A DNA stretch of 64,000 nt from Antedon mediterranea. Lineage: Eukaryota > Echinodermata > Crinoidea > Comatulida > Antedonidae. The stretch spans positions 14,081,001 to 14,145,000 of the forward strand of contig NC_092673.1 in assembly GCF_964355755.1 (NCBI RefSeq). Reading direction: 5' to 3'. Position 1 is the first letter of the stretch, and each line of letters begins with the position of its first letter. A program made the translations under genes and the position numbers. The notes below the pieces were generated by a model. It was not told the origin of the DNA. It saw nothing but the letters and a program-made list of their open reading frames with translations, and did not search any database. This document shows positions 37,027 to 48,040 of the stretch, piece after piece.

Positions 37027-37703
37027 GTCTGGGTGTTCTTTGTTTGGTTTTTAATTTTTTTTTTCTTTTCTATTCGTTTTTCTTCTCTGACTCTCTTTCT
37101 TCTTTTGCTTCTTCTTCTTCCCTGTTCTTTTCTTCTTTCTCTCTGAGCATTTCTCGAAATATCGTTCCAGGACGTGTGGTCGTGATAAACGGTGGAGGGC
37201 AGTGGCTTGTCGGTGTCAACGGCGGAAGGATTGAATGGAAATAGACCACATTTCCGAAATTGCATTTTTCGATTTTGCGCCCTCTTTCCATGCCTCCGCA
37301 AACACCGCAGAGAAGGCTTGCTTGGTGATACTTGACCAGGATGGTGTACTCGCGACAACAGACGACGAGGGTCAGTGAAGACCTCCTCAACCATGTAGTC
37401 GGAACACTCCCTAAACCACCTCTTGATTTTATTGACCGTCACATCACCACGTTCCGTTCCTAGTGCCTCAGGTAGGCGCATCGATAGTTCTGGATGACGA
37501 CATAAAAAATTACGCGTCCATTGACGACCAGGCAAATTATCAACGAGAGGGTTTGGTCTGCCATCAGCATCCAGAAACTTCTTGGCTACTCTCTTTATTT
37601 CCGTTATTGTCCTTCCATAGCCAATCTTCGCCATCCCTATTGCCAATCCCACTAAACAATGTTTTCTTCGTAATGTTATATCTGTATAAAATAAACGGTA
37701 CAC
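37023..37703 (-). pseudogene. pogo-type transposase with the DDE core deleted
   Basis: A 226-codon minus-strand frame. The first half is the CENP-B/Tc5-like helix-turn-helix of pogo/Tigger transposases: GYGRTITEIKRVAKKFL, then DNLPGRQWTRNFLCRHPELS and MRLPEALGTERG. The family's DDE integrase-like domain should follow, but the frame jumps at about residue 126 to a C-terminal signature, KMQFRKCGLFPFNPSAVD ('AF+..G+.PF+P.A+'). A strongly basic tail (RERRKEQGRRRSKRRKRVRE) follows. The DNA-binding part is thus fused to the tail without the catalytic domain. It may be a product of internal deletion and could still bind element ends. It directly abuts the partial sixth unit of the tandem array. Confidence 0.65.
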
Positions 37704-38464
37704 GTACTGTTATAGGTCAATATTTCAAATATAAATACTGTTGAAATTACTTAAGATGGATGGACTGTGGATAAACTTTGCATTTAATGATTATTTGAAT
37801 AATGTTTATTACAATAATGTATATTAAGAAAAATCAAATTTTGTACCTATCTTGACTTGCAAAATATCGTTTTTTTAATTTAAAGTTTCACGGTAAACTG
37901 CTCGGACCTACGTTACGATCGAAGCAGCGAAGTAATTTTACAGTTCAGTGAGCAAAAACACGATTTTGTGCCATAACGGATTTCTACAATCCGCATTATT
38001 TATAGAATTTTCCTAAAAAAAAGCTATCATTAGAATTAAAAATATTATTTGAAAAAACAGATGTGGTTGTAAGATTTGTTTAATTATTGAGAAAGCATAC
38101 AGTTTGATAATGTCAGCCATAATGTACATTATGGTAAATATTTTAGAGATAGAAAAAGATCAATAAAATAGATCGACAATATGCAAATCCTTGTTTATTC
38201 TATAAATTTATAATTTGCTATCATTTTTATAATTATAGAAAAAAAGTTTTGTTCGGATTATGAGCTTCTTATTTAAACTAGGTTTAATGTGCAGAAACTG
38301 CTTTATTTAATAAAAAAATAAATGGTATGGGCCAAAAAAATCTTTATAATGTCCATTTTTTTCGCGAAGTACACACAAAGCAAAGAAAACAAATTTTAAT
38401 AACTGCAGAATATTTTTAATTTTAATCATTCATTGTTTTAATACAACTTTACTATAAAGTTCAT
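37704..38464. other. AT-rich spacer, possible left end region of the two-gene element
   Basis: No coding signature on either strand. It lies just outside the palindrome-bearing minisatellite. If the adjacent two-gene unit is a transposon, its left terminus should be here or at the array's outer edge. I could not see an inverted match to the right-hand side. Confidence 0.3.
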
Positions 38465-39073
38465 CTACATGGTCATAAACATTATGACTACAGTATATGG
38501 TTGAGCTATTGTTATAAAAACTACATGGTCATAAACTTGACTACAGTATTTGGTTGAGCTACTGTTATAAAAACTACACGGTCATAAACTTTATGACTAC
38601 AGTATATGGTTGAGCTATTGTTATATAAACTACATGGTCATAAACATTATGACTACAGTATATGGTTGAGCTATTGTTATATAAACTACATGGTCATAAA
38701 CTTTATGACTACAGTATATGGTTGAGCTATTGTTTTATAAACTACATGGTCATAAACTTTATGACTACAGTATATGGTTGAGCTATTGTTATACAAACTA
38801 CATGGTCATAAACATTATGACTACAGTATATGGTTGAGCTATTGTTATATAAACTACATGGTCATAAACTTTATGACTACAGTATATGGTTGAGCTATTG
38901 TTATATAAACTACATGGTCATAAACTTTATGACTACAGTATATTGTTGAGCTACTGTTATACAAACTAGATGGTCATAAACTTTATGACTACAGTATATG
39001 GTTGAGCTATTGTTATATAAACTACATGGTCATAAACTTGACTACAGTATATGGTTGAGCTACTGTTATATAC
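38465..39073. repeat. Minisatellite, 11 copies of a 53-57 bp unit built on a 17-nt palindrome
   Basis: GTCATAAAC starts at 38472, 38528, 38581, 38637, 38692, 38749, 38805, 38860, 38916, 38972 and 39029. The usual unit is 56 bp. Nine copies contain the palindrome GTCATAAACWTTATGAC. The second and eleventh copies have lost the right arm (CATAAACTTGAC). Each unit also has ACAGTATATGGTTGAGC. The array lies about 110 bp beyond the stop codon of the DUF7869-like gene. The same palindrome type occurs on the far side of the neighbouring gene pair at 45405-45608. Confidence 0.85.
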
Positions 39074-39184
39074 AATTATGAAATTGGTTGAAAATTAAAT
39101 AATTTTTTTAGATTCATTATACATGTAAAATTCCATTAATGTGCACCCTATTGTGACAACCAGTGAGTTGTAAAACTCCCTGCA

Positions 39185-41332
39185 TTAACTTTCATTTAAA
39201 AAGTCATCTCTTAATTCTTTTAATTTAACAATAACATTGGTAGGCAATCTACTAGTTGGTGTTAAATTAAATATACTTATCACCTCCTCCTTCGATATTA
39301 TTTCTTGCCATTCTTGTCCATCTTTTTCACACAGAACAAACCGGGAAGTATACGTTCCAGTGTACCACACTACTTCTACCTCATTGTTATTTATGCTGAA
39401 TATTTTGCCTATCTGAGGCCATTCTGTGGGATATCTCCTTAAAGCTGTTGCTACCATAGCACCAACATCGAGTTGCTGTGGTGGCTTACGCTTCGAAAAT
39501 TTACCAATGTGTACCTAGTAGTGTGGGAGAAAGCATAGAAAAGTCATAATCATTTTTCTTACAACCCTAAAAATATAGAATTTTCGTTGATGCATTTGCT
39601 TGATGCGATTATGAGATCATATCCCAAATATAAGCACTGCTTTAAACTATGTTGCATTACATGTTTCAAAGATGTAATTTAGAAAATCTATAATATCTTT
39701 ATCATACCGGTCTTATTTCATTTTCATTATCCGAGTCACTAATGTCTGTCTCGTTTCCATCAGATTCCTCCCTCATAGGGCTTGCATTGTTGTCATTAAA
39801 AATGATGTCATGGAGCAAAAATCTCTGTTCATTTCCTAAAAAAAAAAGAGTACGTATTAGTTTTAAAAAGTAAATAATATACATTCATACAAAATATTAG
39901 ATATATTTATGCTGAGGTGTTTGTTGCATAAAAGCTGGGCCAATACATTGCGCACCATGCTAATCAGATGCTGATTGATTGATTTTATCTTATGAATTAA
40001 TCAGGAGGCATGTTTCTCCAGTGTACTTCACTAGATATCGTTCATGTTATTTGATAATTTTAGGTTCTCACATAAAATGATCAGTGGAAGCATGCATTGG
40101 TGAATGTGACCCAACATAGTTGTGTGGAGTAAATAGTTGAATTTTGTTATAGCTGCTGAATCTATACTAAAATCAAAATTCTCTTGTTAACCAAAAAATA
40201 TATGTGTAAAATGGTGAAACATCACACATGCAATGTAGTACAGTACATACCTTCTGTGATCTCTTCTATATTATTTAAAAATTCCTCCCACCAGTCACGT
40301 TCTTCTATTCGCAAAAAATTTGCAACAGACGCCAGACTTTTTTTAAAACTTTGGTATATCTGCATTACTAAAATCAGGAGTACACAACACTGGTATATCA
40401 GCAGGGCTTTCCTTGAGCAAATATGGAAGTGTGTCCATTTCTCTTGCACATTCACACCAAGTACAATCCGTTGACCAGTTCTTATAGGACATGATGCATT
40501 TTCCGGTTTGAGCCAAAACAAACTTAAACTGGTGTGGTTTGCTGTGGTAACGTATGTCTTGCATGTATGGTACTAACCAGTTCTTAATGTCATGCAGATA
40601 GGAAATGATACTTGATGTAATCGGCAACTTTTTGTACGAGTTTTCAACAGCACTTCGAAGATGATCAAGTGTAGATGCTCTATATTTGTTCAGGTATTTG
40701 GCCACACATGAAAATAATTGGTCAATATCCTCGTGAGTGTGACCCACCATTAAAAACCCAATCTTTATCTGAAAGAGTAAAAGAAGTAATGATTTAAAAT
40801 TAAAACTTTTCAAAGCAAAATAAAAAAAACACATTTTTAGTATATTTCCATTTTTTCCTCATCTAGTTAGACTAGAATGTTATTGAATATTTTATGTCTT
40901 AATAGATAATTACCAATAGTAAATTAATTACTGTCCTATTAGGCTGGTGGAAATCACCCAACACAGGGGATATTTTGTGGTGAACGAGAACAGGGTAAAT
41001 GAATGATGAACTGGGTTCTTTAAAGTGCACTGTGTATACTGTTTTATTATTTATATATCATTTATAAATGTATAGTCATTTACCTTTCGAAAAATCTTTA
41101 ACTCTACAAGAAGAGCACATAGGGCAAAAACAAATCTGTTTTTATTATCCTTTCCGCTATTGTCCAACTGCAGATATAAGACTGGTGGTAGAGGTTGTAT
41201 CTCTGACAGCACCGTCAGTATAATGTTGCAGGTTAGGTTTGAGTCATGTGGAAACTGCTTTAGGTCAATGAAGCAGTGCCCATGTCGCCCATGTACCAGA
41301 ACACCAGTTACATGTGTGGCTAGTTTCCACAT
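39185..41332 (-). CDS. DUF7869-like, transposase-like protein, 4 exons, one frameshift
   Basis: Minus-strand exons 41332-41084, 40768-40251, 39835-39708 and 39514-39185 have GT-AG borders and compatible phases. Exon 1 has VLVHGRHGHCFIDLKQFPHD and LPPVLYLQLDNSGKDNKNRF. Exon 2 has IGFLMVGHTHEDIDQLFSCV and IEERDWWEEFLNNIEE. The 'LQLDN..+DNKN' and 'VGHTHEDIDQ.FS' blocks are what I recall of the DUF7869 family, abundant in aquatic invertebrates and likely an RNase-H-fold transposase relative (Asp and His/Glu/Asp clusters as candidate active-site residues). Exon 3 is acidic; the last exon has a small beta-rich segment (IFSINNNEVEVVWYTGTYTS). One extra base in a short homopolymer near 40343 shifts the frame; otherwise it is intact. 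The ATG at 41332 may not be the true start, since family members are usually longer at the N-terminus. Downstream lies the palindrome minisatellite. Confidence 0.6.
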
Positions 41333-41396
41333 CTTCGACGTTTCTTTTGATTTTTATTCACTTGGCGGAAATCATTTAAGAACAGCACTATCAACA
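41333..41396. promoter_or_regulatory. Putative bidirectional promoter/leader between head-to-head genes
   Basis: Only 64 bp separate the ATG of the minus-strand gene (41332) from the first good ATG of the plus-strand gene (41397). The plus frame is open further upstream (to about 41160, antisense to exon 1 of the other gene), so the plus start could be earlier and overlap. No TATA box is evident. Inference from gene layout only. Confidence 0.3.
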
Positions 41397-44300
41397 ATGA
41401 GTGAGAATATATTTAAACAATTAGAAGTGGCAGTCTATTTTGATGTAACAAAAACTGAATCACTACGTGTGGCATCTCGACATAATTTCGTCACAGGTAA
41501 TACTCACCAAGCAACTTTTGAAGACAACGTTGCAGTATGCCGCAACATTTTGCAAGATTACAATGACAAAGATGCAAAAACAACTTCGACATGGAGGAGG
41601 AAGTGTGCAGAGGCAATTGGCAAACAATCGTTCGAAAAAAAGGTATTATTAATATTATTTAAACAAGTTATTTAGGACTCTAATAATTAATAATGTAATG
41701 GTGATATAATTAATAATAATGTTGTAATTAATAATAATATATAGTAAATAAGGATATTAACAATAATAAAAGGATAATAACGATAATAATAAATAAGGAT
41801 AGTAATAATAAATAATAACTTTGTATTGCAGATAATATCGTCCATGGAACCGATGTTCCAAGTATCATTGTATACGGACCGATGCTACACAAAGGTTACC
41901 AAGCTGTTTGCCCAGTATAATGCAGGAACGGTAAAGGATTCCAAACCCGGAAAGCAATTGAAGCAGTCGGTAGGTTTCTTACCTTTATTTTCTGTCACAT
42001 TTATTGTCTCAATAGATTACTGGTGTATGCTTTTTTTTTGGCAAAAACAAACAAGCAAGAAACACAATCAGTTAATTATTAGTCTCAGTCACTTGCGGTA
42101 GAAACAACGCGTCTTAATTCAAAGGGTTAATAACTTTGTAAAAAACAATCTATTATTTATTAATTTATTTATTTTATACAGTTGTCAACCAACAGCGATG
42201 AAACCGCCACTAACAGGTTAAATCTAAACATAACAAACTATAAAAATGTATTCAAATTAGGCCTAATTTATTATAAAAAAAAACATTTTAAAATAGGCCT
42301 GTTTTTTCTAAAGGGGGGGGGGGGGGGGAGTGTGATTAACTTTGTTAAAACTAAAAAATGGCCTATTCAAAAATGATATGACTTGCATTAACAATTGTTT
42401 TGTTTTCTTCAATTGTTATCCACACGAGAGAAATGTTTATACTGAACCTCTTGAACCCTTATTGGAACGCTTTATTATTTGTTATCAGTATTGTGACTAA
42501 ACATTTTTTTACAATTCTATAGTTCTTCATGACACTACAAGGCCTGTCGGAAGAAGACAAGTTTGAATTGCTGTCATCTGTAACAGACGGAACAATGTCC
42601 ATTAAAGAGGTTGAAAATAAAGCACGGTCGATTAAGCAGATAAAGGTGATCAGAGGAAAATTTTTGACAACTATTAAAGTACTGACATGGAAGGAAGCGA
42701 CCGAAAGATTTCCAGAGCACACGACCGATTCTGCTCTTCGGCCTTTTTTAACAACAAGTAAGGTTACTTATGTTACTAATAGAATTCAGTCGCTGTATTT
42801 GTGCTATATTTCTAAAACCAAGTCCCACTCTGTCAGATTTTAAAAATTCGTACAAAATTGAAACAATTTAATATTATGCAGTTCGATGCAAAGGTACTTT
42901 ATTCGCACAAAACTACTATCCCTTATAGAAATTAAAATATTGAATTAATAATAATAAGACATTTTAATACATTTCTTTTGAAAGGGAAGTTATCTAAAAG
43001 CGAAATTCCACCAGGTTTATTCATGCATTGTCAAGATGCTCTGTTTTGGGAGGAACAAAAGCAAAGTCACCCTCAAGCGTCAACAGTTGATATTTTAACA
43101 GAAGATGGAACAAGATCAAAGTGTCAAGTTATGTCTGGGCCGTTTATTGGCAGAAAATTGACAGATATTGCCAATTCCAGTAATATGGGGTTACATCGTG
43201 GCCTGCTCGTACTGACAGAGGTTTGATATATTTTAAATATTTTATATTGTTTTGTATATTTGTAATTCATTCTATAGTGAGGGGTTTTCAAATTTGAAAC
43301 TAAATTGTTTTTTTACGGCCTATCAATGTGGCTTTACTAAGAAAGATTTTAATAGATTTATATAAACAACAGAACAAATATTCAAACTGTTTTTAGAGAT
43401 TATACAGCCGAACAATATTCAAAAATTCTACCCATTCTAACTGACCCCCCGAAGCCTGACACATGCAATTTTGCATAACACAGTAACATTGAGACTGCAC
43501 TGGTTTTGTTACTGTTGTTATTCTTATTATATTATTTTTTCTATGCTTTTTTTTTTTAGAAATGTGAAAAAGAAATGCTGATTTCTGATGTCATCGTAGT
43601 TGTTTGCAATAACGAGGACCTGCTATACAATATGACTATTTTAAAAGACAACGATAGAGTCATGCAAGTACAGTATTGGTACTGCGAAGAACAAGGTATA
43701 CCCAGTTTGTTATTGTATTTACAAATATAGTTCAGTCGTTTTTATTCAATTATAAATATAGGCCAATCATTGATTGGCAGTCTACTAAAAAATGTTCACC
43801 AATTTGCAATACTAACTGCTTTTTGGTATGAGGTGGATGGTGGGGTAATGGGGTTATTTCTTCTTGTGTCTAATAAAAGAAAAAAAAAAAGAAATGTACC
43901 ATTGATATTATTATTATTATATTCAAATATACAGGAAAGTTAATGTAAGTATGTAGGCCTACAGTTTAATGATGATTCCTATTTGTTTTTATTTAGACAC
44001 CATTCGCACGTTATTAGTAAGCCCTCAACACGAACGCATGATGAATGGAATTGGTGGCGTCATTAAGGGTAAGTCACTAGAACTGCTAATTAAGCAACTA
44101 GTGACAAGGCATAGCAGAGAAGGTCACTTAGTTGTAAATTGCCTAGGATGGAATGGTAAATAATACATTTATACCATAACTCATAATAATCATTCATTGA
44201 TGTTAACCAAAAACATACCGCGTGACAATTGGGCATGTCGCTAAAATCCAATCAAATGGAAAAAATTCTTGTTCTTTGAGTCATTACTATTGTCGTTTGT

Positions 44301-45043
44301 ACAAACGACATTAATGAACTAACAAAATAATTTAATATTCAATTGAAATCTATTTTATTGTTATTATAATTACAGTGTTCAAGGAAATAATTTTGCAACG
44401 GCGCAATTGTATAACCTTGCTCGAGAATGATGGGGAATCTGAATTAAGATCCAGATTAGTTCGTTTCAAAGAAGAAATTGAAAACAGCATTCAGCTTGAA
44501 AATGGAGCCCAATCGGATGGTAAGTTTAAGTTAAACTAACTTTATTGTTTATCTATTGTCATGGATGCTAATACGAAGAACAATATACAAGCGATATTGT
44601 ATACATTCAAGTCGCAATACAATGCTGATAATTTGATGTTTGTAGTGCAATATACTGCTACTTTTTGTTCAGGAATTTTAAAACGGCATATTAAGCTGTA
44701 TTCTCATAACTTGGACGGCATACTATGCTATCTGTATTGTAAACTTGTATAAACACAGCCCATGCATTTAATTTTTAATCAATATTCAAAATACCCATAA
44801 TCAATTTCTGACCCAATTTGAAACATCTAGTAAATACAAATTTAAAAAAAAAACAAGATGCTCTATTTTAAAATTTTGTTTACACAGAGCTTCTAAAAAA
44901 ATGATACAACTATTTAGAGGTCTATTAAATAATAGGGCGTTGGTTTATTCATCATTTCAGATGAGGACGACAGTACAGATGAGGAGGTTGAAGATAATGC
45001 GGAGATGGCAAATGAGGAGGACGACTACACATTTCCGGGGTGA
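41397..45043 (+). CDS. Intact 8-exon gene of unknown function, divergent partner of the DUF7869-like gene
   Basis: Exons 41397-41642, 41832-41969, 42523-42757, 42985-43220, 43560-43695, 43997-44068, 44376-44519 and 44961-45043 join through GT-AG introns with all phases matching. They give 430 codons including TGA, without any lesion. I do not recognise the family. Exon 1 starts MSENIFKQLEVAVYFDVTKT. The middle has PGLFMHCQDALFWEEQKQS and DVIVVVCNNEDLLYNMTIL (a hydrophobic beta-strand then NNED). Then come SPQHERMMNGIGGVIKVF and a coiled-coil-like Glu/Arg segment. The C-terminus is highly acidic (DEDDSTDEEVEDNAEM) and ends DDYTFPG. A small optional exon may lie at 42182-42247. No signal peptide or membrane segment is seen, so a nuclear or cytoplasmic protein is likely. 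Conserved phase across seven introns argues for selection until recently. Confidence 0.7.
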
Positions 45044-45189
45044 AAATAGCATTCATGATACTGGACACATGCCTTGCAGTCACATTTTATATAACTTTTC
45101 AAATTAATTTATTAAATTTATTCTGTGCCTTGTGATGTTTATATATATACTGTATATACAATTGAGAGACTAGTACTGTTCCGCCGTAC

Positions 45190-45262
45190 TACGACAGTGG
45201 TCTAATGGTCATCTGCATATCAAGCAGAATGTTCCGGGTTCGGATCTTGGATTGGGCATTCT
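45190..45262 (+). repeat. tRNA-derived sequence (SINE head or tRNA pseudogene)
   Basis: It has an A-box-like TGGTCTAATGGTCA, a perfect 5-bp anticodon stem TCTGC/GCAGA with a 7-base loop ATATCAA (anticodon position ATC), and a B-box-like GGGTTCGGATC whose CCGGG/CTTGG stem pairs with wobbles. The acceptor stem does not pair, so it is not a functional tRNA. Its place between the plus-strand gene and the right palindrome block suggests a SINE insertion. The SINE body and tail were not delimited. Confidence 0.55.
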
Positions 45263-45404
45263 CACTGATTTCCTCATCTTTATCGTTTAAAATTAAATAA
45301 TTAAATTTCACTGGGCGGTTTAGAATTATTAATAAAAAGCTTGTATAGCACACTAAAACTTTGTCTACTAATTATTTTTACAGAGAAATTCTTGTTTTTC
45401 TGAA

Positions 45405-45634
45405 GTCATAAATTTTATGACCTCATGGCAGCTTCACAATCATGTCATAAATATTATGACTTATGTGAAAATAGTCAATACCTTGAGGCCCGGAAATCAC
45501 AGCCTCATGTACTATAACCAGCGTATTCCGAGACATAACATGTAGTTTTAAATTGTCATAAATGTTATGACCTAATGACTGCTAAATTAATGTCATAAAT
45601 ATTATGACTTATGTTAAAATAGTCAATAGGCAGC
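45405..45634. repeat. Right-hand palindrome block: 150-bp tandem duplication with four 17-nt palindromes
   Basis: The palindromes GTCATAAATTTTATGAC (45405), GTCATAAATATTATGAC (45444), GTCATAAATGTTATGAC (45555) and GTCATAAATATTATGAC (45592) share arms GTCATAA/TTATGAC with the minisatellite on the other side of the gene pair. The block is a tandem duplication with period about 150 bp; both copies end with ACTTATGTKAAAATAGTCAATA. CATGTAGTTTT at 45539 is the reverse complement of AAAACTACATG in the left array, so the two sides may be in inverted orientation. Confidence 0.75.
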
Positions 45635-46950
45635 TACCATGTCGCTCGAATAATACACGCTGTTATCTGCTGTATATAGCCCATCACTTTATAACTTCTT
45701 TGTTGAATCTAATATATTATTACCGAGTATAAGGTGGTTAGGAGCTAATAATACTAAGCTTTAGAGCTGAGTGGACATGGGCCGCTACTACTGGTAATTA
45801 CACCAAAGTGTTTTGTGTATGATAATCGAAGTGCAGCTAGCTCTGCCAACAAATGCATGGATTAATACATTCATTTATAAAAATAGTTTTTAACACTCAG
45901 CTAGCTTTTATCTCATTATCATAAATGAAAACAAACAAGAATTGCCTTTTTCAACTACAAATAAAAACATATCATCCAAACTAATAAAACAGAAAAAAGA
46001 AACAATTATTCAATCAATATTATAGTTTATCGGCAAAGTAAGTTGATATATTTATGTTTCATTATACATTGTATTAAACTAGTTAATGTCGATGTATACA
46101 TTTATATAAAACAAGGTTTTGTTTATTAATTTCTCAGCGTTACTAAAATCAAAATATAAAACAAAACAAATTATACGGCAAGTTTATGTAAATAAAAATA
46201 ATTATAAGAGGAAATGTTTGTTATCGCTAAATTGTAGTATTTTGATAATATTGAAATCGATAAAAATCAAAATATGCATATTTTACGATTTTGTATACAT
46301 TTTAGCTATGAATGGCCAAAATTAAAGTAAAGGTCGATTTTGTTGAATCTACACAGACGTATAATGTTTGTACTGAAAAAAAAACGTGTTCAAAGTGTTT
46401 TGATTGGTTATGTTTAAAAATGTATATTTATGAAGTGGGCGCTAGAAAGCACAGAAAAGCAACTTTCCGACTTGGAGTAGAGTAGGCTAGAGGAATTATG
46501 ACCAAAGCAGCTGCGAGCGAAAGCGGCCGCCAATCCATAACAATGCATTTGTTGGAAACGCCAAAGCGTCATTGTGTATATTTGTGGGCGTGTTGCTTTG
46601 ATGCAGGACGCAATTGTAAAACATGTTCAGCCTGGATGGAAACTGTTTGGCCTTCTTCAAAAAGTAGCTTGCAAAGAAGATAGAAGCGCAGGTTGGCTTT
46701 TGTTTATTAAACAAGTTAAAAGCTTTTAAATCTTACATCGTTTGGTTCTTGTGTTTAGACGATTGTGATAGCCTTCCAAGTTGTTGTTGGTTTGTGTTTC
46801 TTGACGAAATACGACCCAGTCAATAGGGTTAAATACGTCGTCTATCCAGTACGACCGCATATATTTAACCATCACAGTCCGTTGTAGTCGCCGGAAAACT
46901 GCCTTGTAATCAATTGTCGAATGAAGTTCCGGGTACCAACGTCATGCATG
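45635..46950. other. Spacer, no gene recognised
   Basis: AT-rich to about 46440, then a GC-richer patch (46440-46690) with short open frames on both strands, none with a known motif. If the two-gene unit is an element, its right end should lie in the first part of this stretch. No obvious inverted repeat to 37.7-38.5 kb was found by eye. Confidence 0.3.
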
Positions 46951-46953
46951 TCA

Positions 46954-47668
46954 TTAAATTGATGCTTCATAGTCTTTTACTATCTGTACCATGTTGACGG
47001 CAGGCAACATCCCACTGTCAAGATACCTGTTGAAGAAAAGAAAAAAAAGTCCTTGATTTGTTTTCTTGGTGATTTTATGTCCAAGATCTGCAATTACATC
47101 TGCATCATGAGCATTTTTAACAAGTAGAAGAGACAACTCATTGAGTAACTTGTCGATCTTTTGATGCAGTGACTCTATTCTGTCAGCAGAATGCTGTCAA
47201 GGGATAGAAGCTGCATACAAATGTTGCATTTAAATACTTTATTTGGGTCTTCTGAAACAAAGAACGGTTCATTTAAAGCACAGTTTGTTCTTTCACTTGT
47301 GAATGTATCATTTAATGGTTTCCTGCTGTTGTTGAAGTAAGTCAAGCAATTTGGTCCATAAATGTCTGTAAATTCAAATGATGGCGTGGTGGTATAGCCA
47401 TTACAAATCCGCGAATGGCAGGTTGTACAAATGTATATAGGTTGTGAATTTACATTTGTTAGATTTAGTGCCAATTTGCCTACAAAAAAGAAAAAGAAAA
47501 TGTCTCATGCAAGCATATATAATCAAGCATATACCTAGATTTTCCAAATAGAACAGTAGAATTGATCGTGTGGTAAGAAGATGTCTGGTTTGTATCAGCA
47601 GTCGGTGGATTCAGTTTATTGCGAGAACCTGGACAGGCTTTTTGGGATGGTGGTGAGGGATGAAACAT
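46954..47668 (-). pseudogene. Unrecognised Cys-rich gene fragment with intron-like gap
   Basis: The minus frame 47175-47474 follows an acceptor (TTTTTTGTAG at 47480) and has ICTTCHSRI and FKCNICMQLL, two CxxC pairs that could bind zinc, after LALNLTNVNSQPIY. Upstream, 47480-47668 (NKLNPPTADTNQTSSYHTIN) ends near a GT donor. Downstream, in another frame, LHQKIDKLLNELSLLLVKN looks like a coiled coil, and 46954 closes a short acidic tail. Phases between the pieces do not all match, so it is probably degraded. I do not recognise the family. Confidence 0.3.
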
Positions 47669-47699
47669 ACACCACCACCCATTCGATTCCTGTCTCTTC

Positions 47700-48037
47700 A
47701 GACAGATTCTGATGTTATTTCATAGGGACATTATGTAAGAGCAACCTTGCATTCAGATGCAAGAAATGTATCCCTGGTTTTTTTTAGGACATTTGCTGCT
47801 GTGTCGGACACATTTCCAGGTGATGTCAAAGGGATTTCATTCACATGGACAGTGATTATAGATGATCTTACTGCTGCCGATCTACTGGAAAAAAAGAAAT
47901 GGAGATCACAACTAAAAGAGATGTACAATAAACCAAGCTTCATTTTACGGCTGGAAAACTTCAACTGGCATTCCGGTAAACTTTTCGAAATTCCATTGAG
48001 ATAGTTTCGGTAAACTTTTCGAAATTCCATTGCCATA
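47700..48037. other. Overlapping open frames on both strands, unassigned; 25-bp local duplication
   Basis: Both strands are open (plus 47747-48004, minus 47731-48054) and neither gives a known motif. CGGTAAACTTTTCGAAATTCCATTG occurs twice in direct repeat (about 47973 and 48008), right next to the 3' tail of the LINE that follows. Confidence 0.35.
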
Positions 48038-48040
48038 CTA

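Noticed and set aside
38465-39073. CRISPR-like array (regular repeats)
   Set aside because: The 'spacers' are identical to each other, there are no cas genes, and the DNA is eukaryotic; it is a minisatellite.
42182-42216. Additional exon of the plus-strand gene ending at AACAG|GTTAAA
   Set aside because: 35 bases break the reading phase with the next exon; skipping it, or using a later donor at 42248, keeps the frame.
45190-45262. Functional tRNA-Asp (anticodon ATC)
   Set aside because: The anticodon arm pairs but the acceptor stem does not; better read as a SINE or pseudogene.
47747-48004. Plus-strand 85-codon frame
   Set aside because: The opposite strand is equally open and neither has a recognisable motif, so I did not call a gene.
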